Shown here in pieces: positions 45,861-58,500 of a DNA stretch of 64,000 nt. The notes under the pieces were generated by a model. That model was not told the DNA's origin, made no database searches, and saw only the letters and a list, made by a program, of their open reading frames with translations. The translations under genes and the position numbers were made by a program. How positions within the stretch are numbered: position 1 is the stretch's first letter; every line of letters begins with the position of its first letter. Origin of the DNA: Mytilus californianus (lineage: Eukaryota > Mollusca > Bivalvia > Mytilida > Mytilidae); assembly GCF_021869535.1 (NCBI RefSeq), contig NW_026262734.1:92819285-92883284 (forward strand). The letters are read 5' to 3'.

Positions 45861-48800
45861 AAAACGCACTATAAAATATCAATTGAAATTGCTTAACTCA
45901 AACAAAAATCATATTAACACAAGTGGACATACACTGAACGAATAAATGTGATCTATGACATAATATAAATACAAAATCAATGAAATAAGGGGTGAATAAA
46001 TAAAGGCAACAGTAGTATATAGCTGTGAGATCTTAAATATTTTCAGAATTATTATAAACCCATTTGGTCGCCAATCATAATTGCTTCTTTTCATGATACT
46101 ACAATCAAAACATTTCCTTATATTTAACTTTACAAGTAAATACATTCAACCCAACCAATTATGTTTCAATACCGTTCAGAAATTCCGTGAATTCATGACC
46201 TTATTTTTCATTAAATCAAGAAACTCTGCAATACCGAAGCGCTTTAGAATTCAAATATATCTTTGAAACTTTATAAAAAATTTCTGTTGGTTGCAATTAG
46301 CCAATGGTAATGATGAGTAGTTATCAGAACAATAAAGGAATGCAACAGTACAATAGTAAAAAACAATAGTATATAAAGAAATGAATGGCAATATCATTAA
46401 AAAAAAAGTAGATCACACAACAAATTACATAATTACCTGGTTAAAACTGGATCTTCAATCCTGTATATACACTATCAAAATTAGAATACTCCTTGTTTCA
46501 ACTAAATTCATTAATAAAGTTCGTAATTCAATTGAAAAAAATCATTTATAATTGTACTTTTCAATCAAGTACTCTTATATATCGACATTAAAATAAGGAA
46601 ATACTTAAATCTATCCGGCAATAAGTGTCCTCTTCCTCTGAAAATATTTACAATTGAAATATTTGATTGTCATCATTTAAGCACAAAAACGGCATGTATA
46701 TAATACTAGTCTTTATTGAAATTTTGTATTATTATTGGTTGTGACAATCAAATTTCAATAAAAAAAAAATGCGCGTTACAATTGATAAAATATATGCACA
46801 ACAGACTTTACTTCAAGCAATTCATCTGACAATATTAAAATGGAACCTAGACTTTGTATCTAATGGAAATGTGTTGGAATGAACAAAAAAGAGATCAATG
46901 TCTAAACACATTTAAAAAAAAATCCCCTTTCATTGATGTATTGGAAAACAGCTGTTTCTTCGTTTATGTATTTTAATGTTATAAAATTTGTATACTTAAA
47001 AATAGCTTTTGATTTTTATCAAGGAATTTAAATTCATAGTGAATACTGTCCTTGAAAATGCTTTAAAGAACAAACTCGGTCTTAATTGAACTAAAAGATG
47101 ACGATTCATTATGGAGAAATGATAAATGAAGATAGAATTCAAAACCAAGTCGAATGAATTTTCAAAACATTTAGAACCTAGTCTTAACAATCGTCATTAG
47201 TATTCTAGTTAAGTTCATCGTGCGCTGATTTATGTTATCATACGAGCTTGAAATGTTTCTTTCATATTTGAGTCAATCAGGACACATTCCAGTATGAGCT
47301 TCTACTGGGACTTGGCTTCCGTCATCTGTATTATTTTTCAAACATGTTCTCCGAAACTTCTGCCCCAATTTGAATAAAATTTCACAGGATTGATCTTTTT
47401 GTCCCACGCCAAGCTGTCAGCCTTTAAATTTAAGAAGCGGATATCAGTTGCTATAATAATAGTTGTTGCCATTGCGTTTCAATATGATTAACATTTCAAC
47501 ATTATCATAACAAAATGATAGCTTTTGTAACAATCCAAACAAGTAGTAAATGTTTAAATGCTGAATAAGTAATATATCTTCTAAAATACTGCAAAAGTAA
47601 ACGTGTTTATTATTAGCTTTTAATTTCAAAAATACAAGTTTCTCTAAAACGTTTGCGTCTCAAAGGTGATTATATAGACATCTGATTTTTGGAAGACATA
47701 TAGCAAATTTTTATTTATTTAATTTTGTTTGTTTTTTCCTTTGTGAAAATTTTGGTCACTTCCCCTGAATTTCATTCATTCTTTGAGTCAGTCTGGGAAA
47801 ATGTTAAAAAGTTTGAACATTGAAGAACCCGATCTAAATATAAACATGCACATGAATAAACAGACAAGTACTTAAAATCGTATAATGATGTTTTTGCTAG
47901 GTCTGTTTGATTTCATGTCGAAGAATTAAAAAACAAATTTGAATCAATGTTTTACCTATATACTAATTATATTTTGTATTTGTGGCACAAATAAGTCAGC
48001 GAAACGGTTCTTCATGGTAACTCCCTTGTAACATTTTGTAATGTTGACATCCTTTTCTTTTAAAAACTGAACATGCTAACCACATGCGAAGACCATCTGC
48101 AGCTGTGTCAAATTAAATGTCGCATGAATATGAATTTAAATGAGAATGAATAACATTTTTAACTTTATATTACTACTTCGTCGATTCTTTTAGCTTATTT
48201 TGACAAACCGATTGCTTATAGTGAAATGATATTCACTATCCCGCTTTTATAAATGTTTGAAATCAAAAAAATAGTAGCCGATATCCTTTAAATGTAACTA
48301 AGCTTAATATCTTTAATTTTAATTTAATTTTAAAAAGACAACTGAATGCATGCAAAAAGTCTTGTTATTGATTTTATGCTTTTACTGACTGTTTTGTCTA
48401 ATTGATTACATCCAGCCGCTCTCGGTTTGTTTAATTGCTACTCAATGTGCACCACTGAACCAAATTATTTTGGTTTATTAAGTAAACGTGCCTTTTGGAA
48501 ATGCATAATACTTTTCACAATTTGAATAAAACAATTTTCCAAATACGTGTGGCAATGATTAGATTTAGACAAATGAACGCGTATTTGAAAGAGTTACTAC
48601 GTAACCAACATGACCAAGGAAAAAAACTGATTTTTCAAAATTAAATTTACTGGAATATTCAATCATTTATCTTTATTCTGAGTCCGGTACTGCCTTTTTA
48701 TGACCTTTTTTTAAACTAGTTTATCCTATTGATTTCGGATAGAACATGTCTAAAATCCCGGGATATGTGAAATAAAAACGTATTTGATGATTATAAGTTG

Positions 48801-48999
48801 AAACGGGGTTCTTGTTAAATGAAACAGCAATCGTCCAGAGATGGAAACAAAAGTATGTGTCACCATGCCCAGCTCGATCTTTAAGTGAACTGTGAAGTCG
48901 GATCAAAAACCGTAATAAGACATATAATTTAAAAAAATCACAATATAATAACATGAATAAACCTGTGATCTAAAGACAAGTTGATTTTTGTATGCCTTT
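45861..48999. other. Non-coding stretch
   Basis: A long AT-rich stretch without a gene, RNA or recognised repeat. A weak relative of the 10190/15200 repeat may lie at 48110-48250 ('cttattttgacaaac', 'gtgaaatgatattcacta'). Confidence 0.45.
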
Positions 49000-49350
49000 T
49001 TGTGCTTCTTTGTTACATTTTTTTGTTTTTATAGTGATTAATATGATTACACAATGTTGACTGCTGTACCCCTATTTTTGTCATTTTTACCTATTGTGTC
49101 TGTTTGTTTTGTTCACGCATCGTCAATATAATGGAATTGAATGCAACTGTCATACAAGTGAGAGGTTTAGCTAGCTATAAAACATGTTTAATCCACAATT
49201 TTCGACGTAAGAAAATGCCTGTACCAAGTCAGGAATATGACAGTTATTATCCATTCGTTTGATGTGTTTGAACTTTTGATTTTGCCATTTGATTAGGGAC
49301 TTTCCTTTTTGAATTTTCCTCGGAGTTCAGTATTTTTGTGATTTACTTTT
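49000..49350 (+). repeat. Element 3' tail, copy 2 (related to 44940-45240)
   Basis: Collinear with the tail of the RT element at 45000-45240: 'gttgactgctgtacccctat', 'gaggtttagctagctataaa', 'caagtcaggaatatgacagt', 'gggactttcctttttgaatt'. Here no coding part precedes it, so it is a truncated insertion. Confidence 0.7.
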
Positions 49351-50789
49351 AACCACTATTTGATGTAAACTACCTTAACCACAAATCTTAACCTGAGAAT
49401 TATTTGTATTATTCTATCGCATTTTTTTAATTCAGAAGACTATAAAATAATTTTAAAAGTGCATCTAATTATGACAGACATATCAAATTTCAAGCCCATG
49501 TGACCATTACTTCATATCAATCCTTTTAACTGGATATACAGGACGGACGGACGGAATAATGGACGGAGACACAGACCAGAAAACATAATACACCTACTAT
49601 CATAGGCAGGGCATAATAACTTTTTCTAGTCTCCTTATACATGTTATACTGCTGAAATAGTTAAAAATACACTTGAGAATTTCCTTTATATTCACTGTTA
49701 AATTGAAATGTACCTCTGCGTTTCGTCTTTTTGTTATGTTTTGTATACAATCATGTTTGAAAGAAAATTTTTATTTTTATCTTTTGACATTTACATCATT
49801 TTTTTAATGAATTTTGTATATACAATGAGACTCTGTCTAGCTTATCATCATGACCCTTATGCGACCTTTACTTTTGACCTTAAGTTTCATTATAAGTAAA
49901 ATAACTGTATATCTTAACAAAGGATTTTGATATATAGTGTCACGGCAAGACCATTTAATTGCACTTGGGGATATGGTTCAGGGTGTACTACCTATTCCGA
50001 CCTTATATAAAATATTGTTTAATTTCTGAATTTATTACAGCTGCCCTATGAATAAACAATTGATATATTCTGAAATGCTTTACTTAGACGTTTTTAATGC
50101 ACTAGTTTTTTTGCCATGGAGACATTTCACCGCCCCGTAATCTAAAATTGTTAATAATATTCGCATGCGATGTTTTCTGCCAAGGTATCTAAGAAAACAA
50201 ATTATGTACCCCAAGATTGTCTATATTTTTCTTGTTTCTTTTCTTAAAAATGAGATTGTCAGGCACTTTTTCACAGTATTTTTAAGATTTCTTTGCTAGA
50301 TTTAAACTTTATTATAACTTTTTTGTTTGTATATAAACCCTCGGTTGTGAACCTCAAGTTCAATTCGATATGGACATTGAAACCATCCCTAATGATTTGT
50401 TACTTAATGAGTTCAACTAATGAAAATAACGCTTATCAATTTTGTGCATACGGAGCTTTTTTCTGGTTTTACTGTCACCACGAACACTCAAACCAAAACA
50501 TTTGAAAGCCAATGATGTATAAGACATAAAGACGTGAAGAAATATCCATCTGCTACATTGATTGACGTTTGGAAATATGATCTTAGACTTAAATAGTGAT
50601 ATCGAATCGAAATTGCCGATATCATTGATATCAACACTTTTATATAAGATTAACAAGGAAAACTTGTCGATATCAAATCAATAAGATGTAAACATGAACT
50701 GGATAGATAAAGAGGGAACCATAATCTAGAAAAGCGAATAATAAGGGAAACCTTTAATACCAATATCTAAATGTCAAAAAACATAATTA
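49351..50789. other. Non-coding stretch
   Basis: No gene. Short frames only. A cluster of 'gatatc' palindromic words occurs at about 50598-50680. Confidence 0.4.
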
Positions 50790-50950
50790 ATTCACGACAT
50801 AAACGATATAATGGTTCAGATTCACGGCTGTCATTTGGGAGAAAAATTATCGTTAAGTAACGGTGGTTAAGTATTGCAATAGGATCGTGAAAGATCTACA
50901 TGTAGTATTGGATCGTGAAGGAATCTTATCGAGAAGACACTTGCAAGGTC
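50790..50950 (+). repeat. Inverted repeat partner, left (pairs with 54060-54255)
   Basis: 'aaacgatata', 'acggctgt', 'gagaaaaattatcgt', 'taacggtggt', 'tgaaagatct' and 'ggatcgtgaa' occur here in the same order as in the reverse complement of 54060-54255. The copies are opposed with about 3.1 kb between them. Confidence 0.55.
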
Positions 50951-51679
50951 AATAGATAAACTTATTTATCGAATTATAAGGACAAATTTTGAAAAAAAAA
51001 AAAATAGAACTGTCTGTTAAAATGGTTCAACAATATGATCAGTATCTTAGAACATCAGAGTTTAAGATGTCGCCGTTTTTACAAAACCACAAAAACAGAT
51101 TGCTCTTCAACATTTCAAAGACATAAAAATGACAACAAACATTTTTTTTTTTATTATATGAATGACTAAATTACTAATTTCTGAACAATGTCGTTCTATA
51201 TCAATGTTTAAAATGGTTCTTATTTTTTTTTTTTTTTTTTGAAGTAGCTTATCAGAAAGTTGGTCAAAACTGGAATATTTGTATAAATATGATATTTATG
51301 ATCATGAAAGATCGAATATCTTTTTTTTTGGATCGTGAAAAGGATCATGAAGGATACCGGGTCGCTTATTTGTTTTTTGACAAATTATTAAAAGTGTTCA
51401 ATTCGATATTTTGTAGTTAATTGAGAATTTATATTTGTAACTTGTACACCAAAAGACTGGACTTCATGACTTTTCCGGTTCACTTTTTGTTGGGGAATAA
51501 TCTGTTAGGCTATGATGGTTTAATGCCATGTGTCTGAGTTTTGTATAAGACGACTAGTCATTTGTGCCTTTCAGCAATAAATGTATGTCTGTCCGTCCGT
51601 CAACAGTTTTATGTCGTTATATTAAGTCAATAATGCCTCAACTAATATCGTTAATGTTTATGACAGTATTTACATAAAT

Positions 51680-52150
51680 AAGAAGATGTGGCATGAGTGC
51701 CAATGAGACAACTCTCCATCCAAGTCACAATGTATAAAAAGTAAACAATTATAGGTCAAAGTACAGCCTTCAACACATAGTCTTGGCTCACACCGAACAG
51801 TAAGCTATAAAGAGCCCAAAATAACTAGTGTAAAACATTAAAACAGGAAAACCACTGGTCTAATCTATATAAAAAAACGAGAAACGAGAAACACCTATGA
51901 ACCACACCAACAAACGACAATCTTTGAACAACAGGCTCCTGACTTTGGACAGGTGCATACAGATGCAGCGGGTTAAAACGTTTTAACAGGCGACAACCTT
52001 AACCCTAACCTGAGACAGTAGTGAAACATTACAACATAAAAAGACTCACTATAAAATATCAATTGAAATGACTTTACTCGATCAAAAAGACATTTAAATA
52101 AAAATAAGTAAACATACACTAAACGAATACGTTTGATCTATGACAAAATA
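51680..52150 (+). repeat. Short dispersed repeat family 1, longest copy
   Basis: Begins 'agaagatgtggcatgagtgc' and runs through 'aaacgagaaacgagaaacac' and 'ggacaggtgcatacagatgc' to an AT-rich 3' part shared with 45870-45970 ('aaacgaatacgtttgatcta'). Confidence 0.75.
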
Positions 52151-54059
52151 TAAATACAATATTAAAACGTAGGTGCCTATATAACATAGACTTTACAGTA
52201 AGAGGAAGATCCTTGTTGTTCTTTTTTTTTTTTTTTATAACAAAAAAAGGTTGAACATTTTTGTAAAAAGTCTTTCTTTTTTGGTTAAAAAATTAACAAA
52301 TGAGAAATATCTTTTTTGAGTATATTGATTCCGGGGATTCCGGGTATTTCAAATTTGTGGCATGTGAAATTTGTGCCCAAATTTGGTAAAGACTTAGTTT
52401 ATCTTAAGTTAACAAATAATGATTTCATCTGCATGTGGAGGGATTTCAACAACAATTACGGAATTCCAGATTGATTCCCAGAGTCAAATTTTCAAACAGA
52501 AATAGCTTTGCATAAAAAAAAGTCACAAACATGAAGAAACTCTTTCTGTTCCAGGACGTTATAAAAATTGAATTAAGTGTATTATTCTATTCTAGATTGA
52601 TCATCGGTGTCCAAACTGCAATGTCTAAATAGCGGCGGTGGAAAACTAAATGATACGATTTAAAGAAATCCCTGTATTTATTGTATTAGATAGGCCGATC
52701 TAAATTATTTACGTTTGAATATATAGTTTTGACTGAAAATTTGGACTGTGTTAGCTGTTATTACTATTGATACTTGCTTAGCGTAAATGATTTTACAATC
52801 CTTTGAGATTAGAAAATCATTTTTAAAAAGATGCAGACTATAAGAAAAAAGTTTATCATAACGTATTTAACTTCAAACTGAGCGAGACCAGATGTGTCCG
52901 CAAGATTAGTGTCTTCAAGTATGCATGAATCATCAAGCAAGCGAATAGAGACTTGTAGCGATCGGGAATAGAACACAATTAATAAATTTACAGACCAAGC
53001 TAGGAAATCGATTCCTACCACACTCGAGGTAAATGTATGAACGTTGAAATGTTCATTACCTATGTGGGTACTATGACGTATACCAATGCGAACCAAAACA
53101 AATATTTTCAGGGTAGACCCCCTAGATCCATCTCGCTGCGCACATTCACAAATGCATTTAACATTAAAGATACAAAGATAGCTAATTTTGACAAGTTGGC
53201 TCCTTGTGGCATTTTATCTGAGATGTCAAGTTATTCGTGTGAAAACAGGTCTTAATGTGTTTATATATATCTATCTCAATAAAAAGGCTTTTCTTAAGAT
53301 ACAAATAGTATAGAAAGCGCTATACTTTTAACATGTTTTTTTTTATATTTCTTTTGTGAAGGACCACGAAAGAACTACTTGTATATAAAATCAAATATAC
53401 TGAGTATTATTTTTATTGATTGTTCAAAGCGTTTTGTAGACAATAAGAGGGTGGTCATTTAATCCTGCCCCCCCCCCCCCCCGGCCCCCCCCCCCCCCCT
53501 TCCTCGAAAAAAACACGTTATTATAAAGACATAACACGCTTCAATCAATTAAACTTGAAGTACATCAATGGTAAAAGAAATATTTTTATAAAAAAAAGAA
53601 AATAAATGTTTATTATTGCCAATGAGACAACTATCCATCGCAGATAAAATGACGTAGATGTCACCGTATGGCTTTCAACAATTAGAAAAAACGCGTTGCT
53701 TGATGTTACACGATCAATCTTAATTAAAAATGAAAACAATATTTATTTGAAAAAAAAAACCTTAACCTTTTCAAGGAAAAACACACTACCATTATACCGT
53801 TATATCTCACAAACAAAATATTTAGAATCATATATAGTATGATTTATTGGAATGTGACCTTTGTATATTCAAAACGTGTTTTTCTTAAGTTTTATGATTT
53901 GCATAAGATTATGTGTTGCCTTTTGTGTTTTCTTATAAAATACTGCCTTTTTTTCTTATCTTAGTGAACAGTATTATAAAGGAAGTTTAACTATTTTGAT
54001 AGACATATTTATTTTTTATGATTTTTTCTGCCTGTTGATAATACAACGGATATTGTCAC
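52151..54059. other. Mostly non-coding stretch with one unexplained open region
   Basis: Open frames on both strands overlap at 52809-53255. On the minus strand 'RLLDDSCILEDTNLADTSGL' has a protein-like look, but I see no family and no splice context. A poly-C tract lies at 53467-53498. A worn family-2 3' end is at 53606-53690 ('attgccaatgagacaactat'). Confidence 0.4.
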
Positions 54060-54255
54060 AGATTTTGCAGTTGAATTGTAGTCAATTGCTTTCACGATCC
54101 GACAGCAGATCTTTCAGGATCCGACCGCAATGCTTGACCACCGTTATTTATTCTTTCACGATAATTTTTCTCGATATACCGAATCACAGCCGTAATATAG
54201 GGATAACGAGGCCAAAGGTTTCGTTTCAATGTTGTAGATATCGTTTATATCGCAA
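54060..54255 (-). repeat. Inverted repeat partner, right (pairs with 50790-50950)
   Basis: See the left partner. The words 'acgatccgacagcagatctt', 'ccaccgttattta' and 'cacgataatttttctcgat' are inverse to the left copy. Confidence 0.55.
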
Positions 54256-55452
54256 CTATAATTGTTACACACATTCTTAATTATTTTGATAATGAAACAA
54301 ATTCGGTATGACAACACGAGTTTAGTGGCATTTATGGTTCTCGTTTGGACTATCAACGGAATGAGAGTGTGAACTTTGAGTATAGTAGTTATGTCATCGA
54401 TCTTGTTCTTTACATACGGAATATATATTCGGGTAATAAATATGGAATTTAGTATCAAGACACAGATTCGTAGTCTCTATTTGCTGTTAAGGTCAAGAAA
54501 CAGTAAATGGGCTTTGTCGCAGATTTTGGTAAAATTTGGCATATAACTTGGGCTCGTTGAAATATATCTGGAAATCGAAAAAAATTATACCTTTATCTCT
54601 TTTTTTTTCTAAAATTTACTGATTGAGTTCTTTCAAAATAGGTGGCCATTTGTATAGAAAGCACATGCAATCGGTGAAAAACTATCTTAAATTTGTCTTT
54701 AAATCATCAAATTTTCAATTTTTACTACATAGAATTTTCTGATGTTGGTACACAAATTTCCGTTTTAATGGTGTAAATAATAATAGGGTCACTGACTTCG
54801 TTTTTACGGTATATATCAATCAAAGTGGTGTCCTAGGTGAAAAAATACCAAAAAAACTTTGAAATAATCGTTACGTCATCGCGTTGTAGACCGTGAAACG
54901 TATATCTTATCAACGTATACAAGAAGCCGAAAAATATATATTGTATTGCATTATGCATGTTATGTATGTTATATCACGCGTCTAACAGATCTTTGTAAAA
55001 CCATGTGTCTCTCTATAGTATAAAAACTATTTGTATGAAAACTTGGTAGATTACATTTTTTTAATGTCGACTTCCACATTATAAAATTAATATAAAACCG
55101 CATACCACAAAACATATGTTTGTGAATACTAATACTAGTACCTTGTGTAAATAACCATCTTCCCAAGAATTGTCCTAGTCGAACCGATAACTTTACATCA
55201 TTTAAAAAATGTTAAATCAAATGATCCGTTTAAACACTATTATCCTGTCAGAAGCTACTTTAGGTGAGCAATTCATTCAGATTTGGTAGAATTGTGTCCA
55301 TATCTAACTTCAAAATTAACATTTGATATACAACAATCATGTCATTAGACTTGATTTTTTTCCTTAAATTGGTTATAGAAATGAAAAATAGTTAAATAAA
55401 TGTAATGTCTTTATGAAAAGTGTACATGTATGTATTTTTTCCAGCATCAATT

Positions 55453-55522
55453 ATGATTTGGTTTTTGAAGTTATTGGTTTTTCCATTAGTTCTTATGGAC
55501 TTTCAACGACTTATTGTAGAAG
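55453..55522 (+). CDS. Gene 2 exon 1: signal peptide
   Basis: ATG followed by a hydrophobic run (MIWFLKLLVFPLVLM) and donor GAAG|GTAAGTAA, phase 1. A pyrimidine tract with 'ccag' ends ten bases before the ATG (55443), so an untranslated exon may lie upstream. Confidence 0.72.
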
Positions 55523-58500
55523 GTAAGTAAAAATGCATGTCAGATAAATTATGGTTTAAAGTTTTTTTTTGCATTGTGATATCTTTCAGGATTGTAGTAA
55601 TTTTAACACTTTAAAATAGGTTACACTCGTCATTGAAGGACAATAACTGATATTGTGAATCGACTGACAATTTCGGCCATTTGACTGCTTTTTATTGATT
55701 GTATTCTTTCTGATAATTTTTGTTCTCTTTAATTTCTTCCTCAATATCATATTTTCTGCCCAAAGATGCAGCTGTCTGATGATTTCGGCAATTTGAAGAT
55801 CCTGCCTAGCTGATGATGATTGATATTCAAAATAGTTTTCCTGATTATAGTAAAACAAAATCATTGTATAAAATCGACATTGAAGGGAAATTGCACCAAA
55901 AAAAGAGATCGCTCACAGCCGGCTGTGTTGGATTATTTATTATGATAGTTTTCCAATATAAAAGCAAGAACGACATAACGCATTTTTTGTAAAATTATCA
56001 TTAAAACAGATATTTAAGATACCAAAGGGATATTCAAACTCCTAAGTCAAAGACAAACTGAAAACTTAATGGCAAAGCACAAAAAAACGTCTTAAAGACA
56101 AACATATAGTCTACAAAAAATAATATAGAGAACTAAGACTGAGCAACACAAACCCCACCATAAAACCAAGGGTAAACTTGGGTGCTCGAGAAGGGTATGC
56201 GGATCCTGCTCCACATGTGGCATTATTGAAAAACAATACCTCCAAAATGTGCTAAATATATTGGTCAATAGCATAAAGATAATGTCAGTTGATGAGGGGC
56301 AAATTAAAAACGATAGAAGACTTACACTCACTGTAGAAGAAAAAAGAGGGGCGAAAGATACCAGAGGGACAGTCAAACTCATAGATTGAAAATAAACTGA
56401 CAATGCCATGGCTAAAAAAGAAAAAGACAAACAGACAAATAATAGTACACAAGACACAACATAGAAAACTAAAGACTAAGCAACACGAACCCCACCAAAA
56501 ACTGGGGTTGATCTTAGGTGCTCCGGAAGGGTAAGAAGATCCTGCTCCACATGTGGCACCAGTCGTGTTGCTCATGTTATTACAAACCTGGTAACTAGTC
56601 TAATCATGTAGTTCACATCGTCTTTTTGTCAAAAATATCAACAAAATAGATACTTTACATTCCTTTATAAAATTTAATTTCTGGAATATCTTCCTTGAAA
56701 AACCTTCAAGCAAAACCATATACTGTATTTGTAAGAAATGTCGTAGTAACAACATATGTAACCTATGAATTATCTTTATATTGACGAAGTCTTACTTACA
56801 ATGAATTGCATTCCTGTCTCAGACATCGCATATTTCAATAAAGATCTACACATATTGTATTCTGCTATGTTTCTATCCGAAATGGCAAGAGACCCCCCCC
56901 CCACCCCCCTAACCTCAACCCCCCCCTAACCCCACCCCACCCCCCAAACCTCGAATCTACTAAGAGAAAAAAATGTTTTCTGAATTGTGAATGACGAAAT
57001 CGGTCATGTAAAGTAATTTTTGTTTTTATGTATTTTGGTAATAAGATTCTGGATAAAATTTCTTTTATAATTTGCAAGGTATTAACCGAAATTGCAAATT
57101 ACTGTAAAAAAAGACAGATTCTTCTATAGATACATGTAGTCGTAAAAGGTAACTCTTAAGAATCTGAACATGTTTATATATAGAATAACCGTACATTGTC
57201 TTGCAATATAAATGTTATTTGTACAAGGCTTAGAAACTGGCAGAAAGCGAGGCTGTGCCGATCATTTCTACCTGTTTCGAGACGAGTATAAATAACATTT
57301 ATATTGCGAGACAATGTATGGTTATTCTTTATATACTGCAACTCTTATAACTGTTCTAAATGGAATATTTAGGGTAAAAACCACCATTTTGTAATTTGGA
57401 GCGGACGACATAAAATTCCCGCGAACCTGTATGCTTTATTGACGTCATAAATAAAACTCTACGGAAAAGAATTTTCAACGTCATAAAAAAGACGATATAC
57501 GGTCAGTGACTGTATATCATATATGAATATACGGACAAAGCAAATTGACTGCGTAAATAGCACAGGTGCAGTATATACTGCAGTTTTGATGCATTTATAA
57601 CGGATTTAATATATCGGTAACTTTCATTTCATCCCACGTCTTAATTTTATCTTTGGTGGTCATGTTGGTCGACAAGCGGAATCATCGTACACATTATTGA
57701 AAACTGATTGAAATTGAGTATCCTTATACAATGAGTAATGTTACACAACCTGTAGCTGAACCACAAGGTCGATGGTCAATCCTTTTTTATCAGAAATAAA
57801 AAAGACAGTTTATTATTTTAATAGGTGAATATGCGGTATGAGTTTTGCTCATTGCCGAAGGCCGTACTGTAACCTATAGTTGTTAACAACTATGTTATTT
57901 TGGTCTCTTATGAAGAGTTGTCTCAATGGAAATCATATCACTTCTTCTTAATTTTATACTTTAACAAATAATGAAAAAAATCTGTCTTGTTTATATATAC
58001 CCATATTACCGTAATTAGGTGTTTTTGAATAATTCATCATTATCTATATTGATTTATTGATATAGAAAACATAAACGGTAATGGAATAACAAATAACTTG
58101 TATACGACATAACTCTTCAATGCGAGTGGGTCATTGACGAAATATGGGTAGATGCAATCATATGTATTTTGTTTGCAAACGTTTGCGCGCACTATGTTTA
58201 ATTGAATGTCTCTCTGGTATCTTTCGGTCCTTATTCTGAATATCACCCATCGTTTATGTGTCCACTCTTACAACATGTACAGTCAGAAACAAGAGTAGTT
58301 AACCTACGTTCCAACCTATGAACGCAAACCAGAACAAAGAAATAAAATCGCACGAACACCAAATGAAGCAATAATTGGTACTTCAACTGGGTACACGCTT
58401 TGTTGTAGAAGATATTGAGTTTAACATCGCAACTATTGAATTTGTTTTCAAAAGTTGCTTATATATTAGTCGATGGTTTTGTAAAAATTGGTCAGATCTA

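Noticed and set aside
56092-56575. Overlapping minus-strand frames of about 96-121 codons
   Set aside because: They coincide exactly with a duplicated dispersed repeat and translate its T-rich strand.
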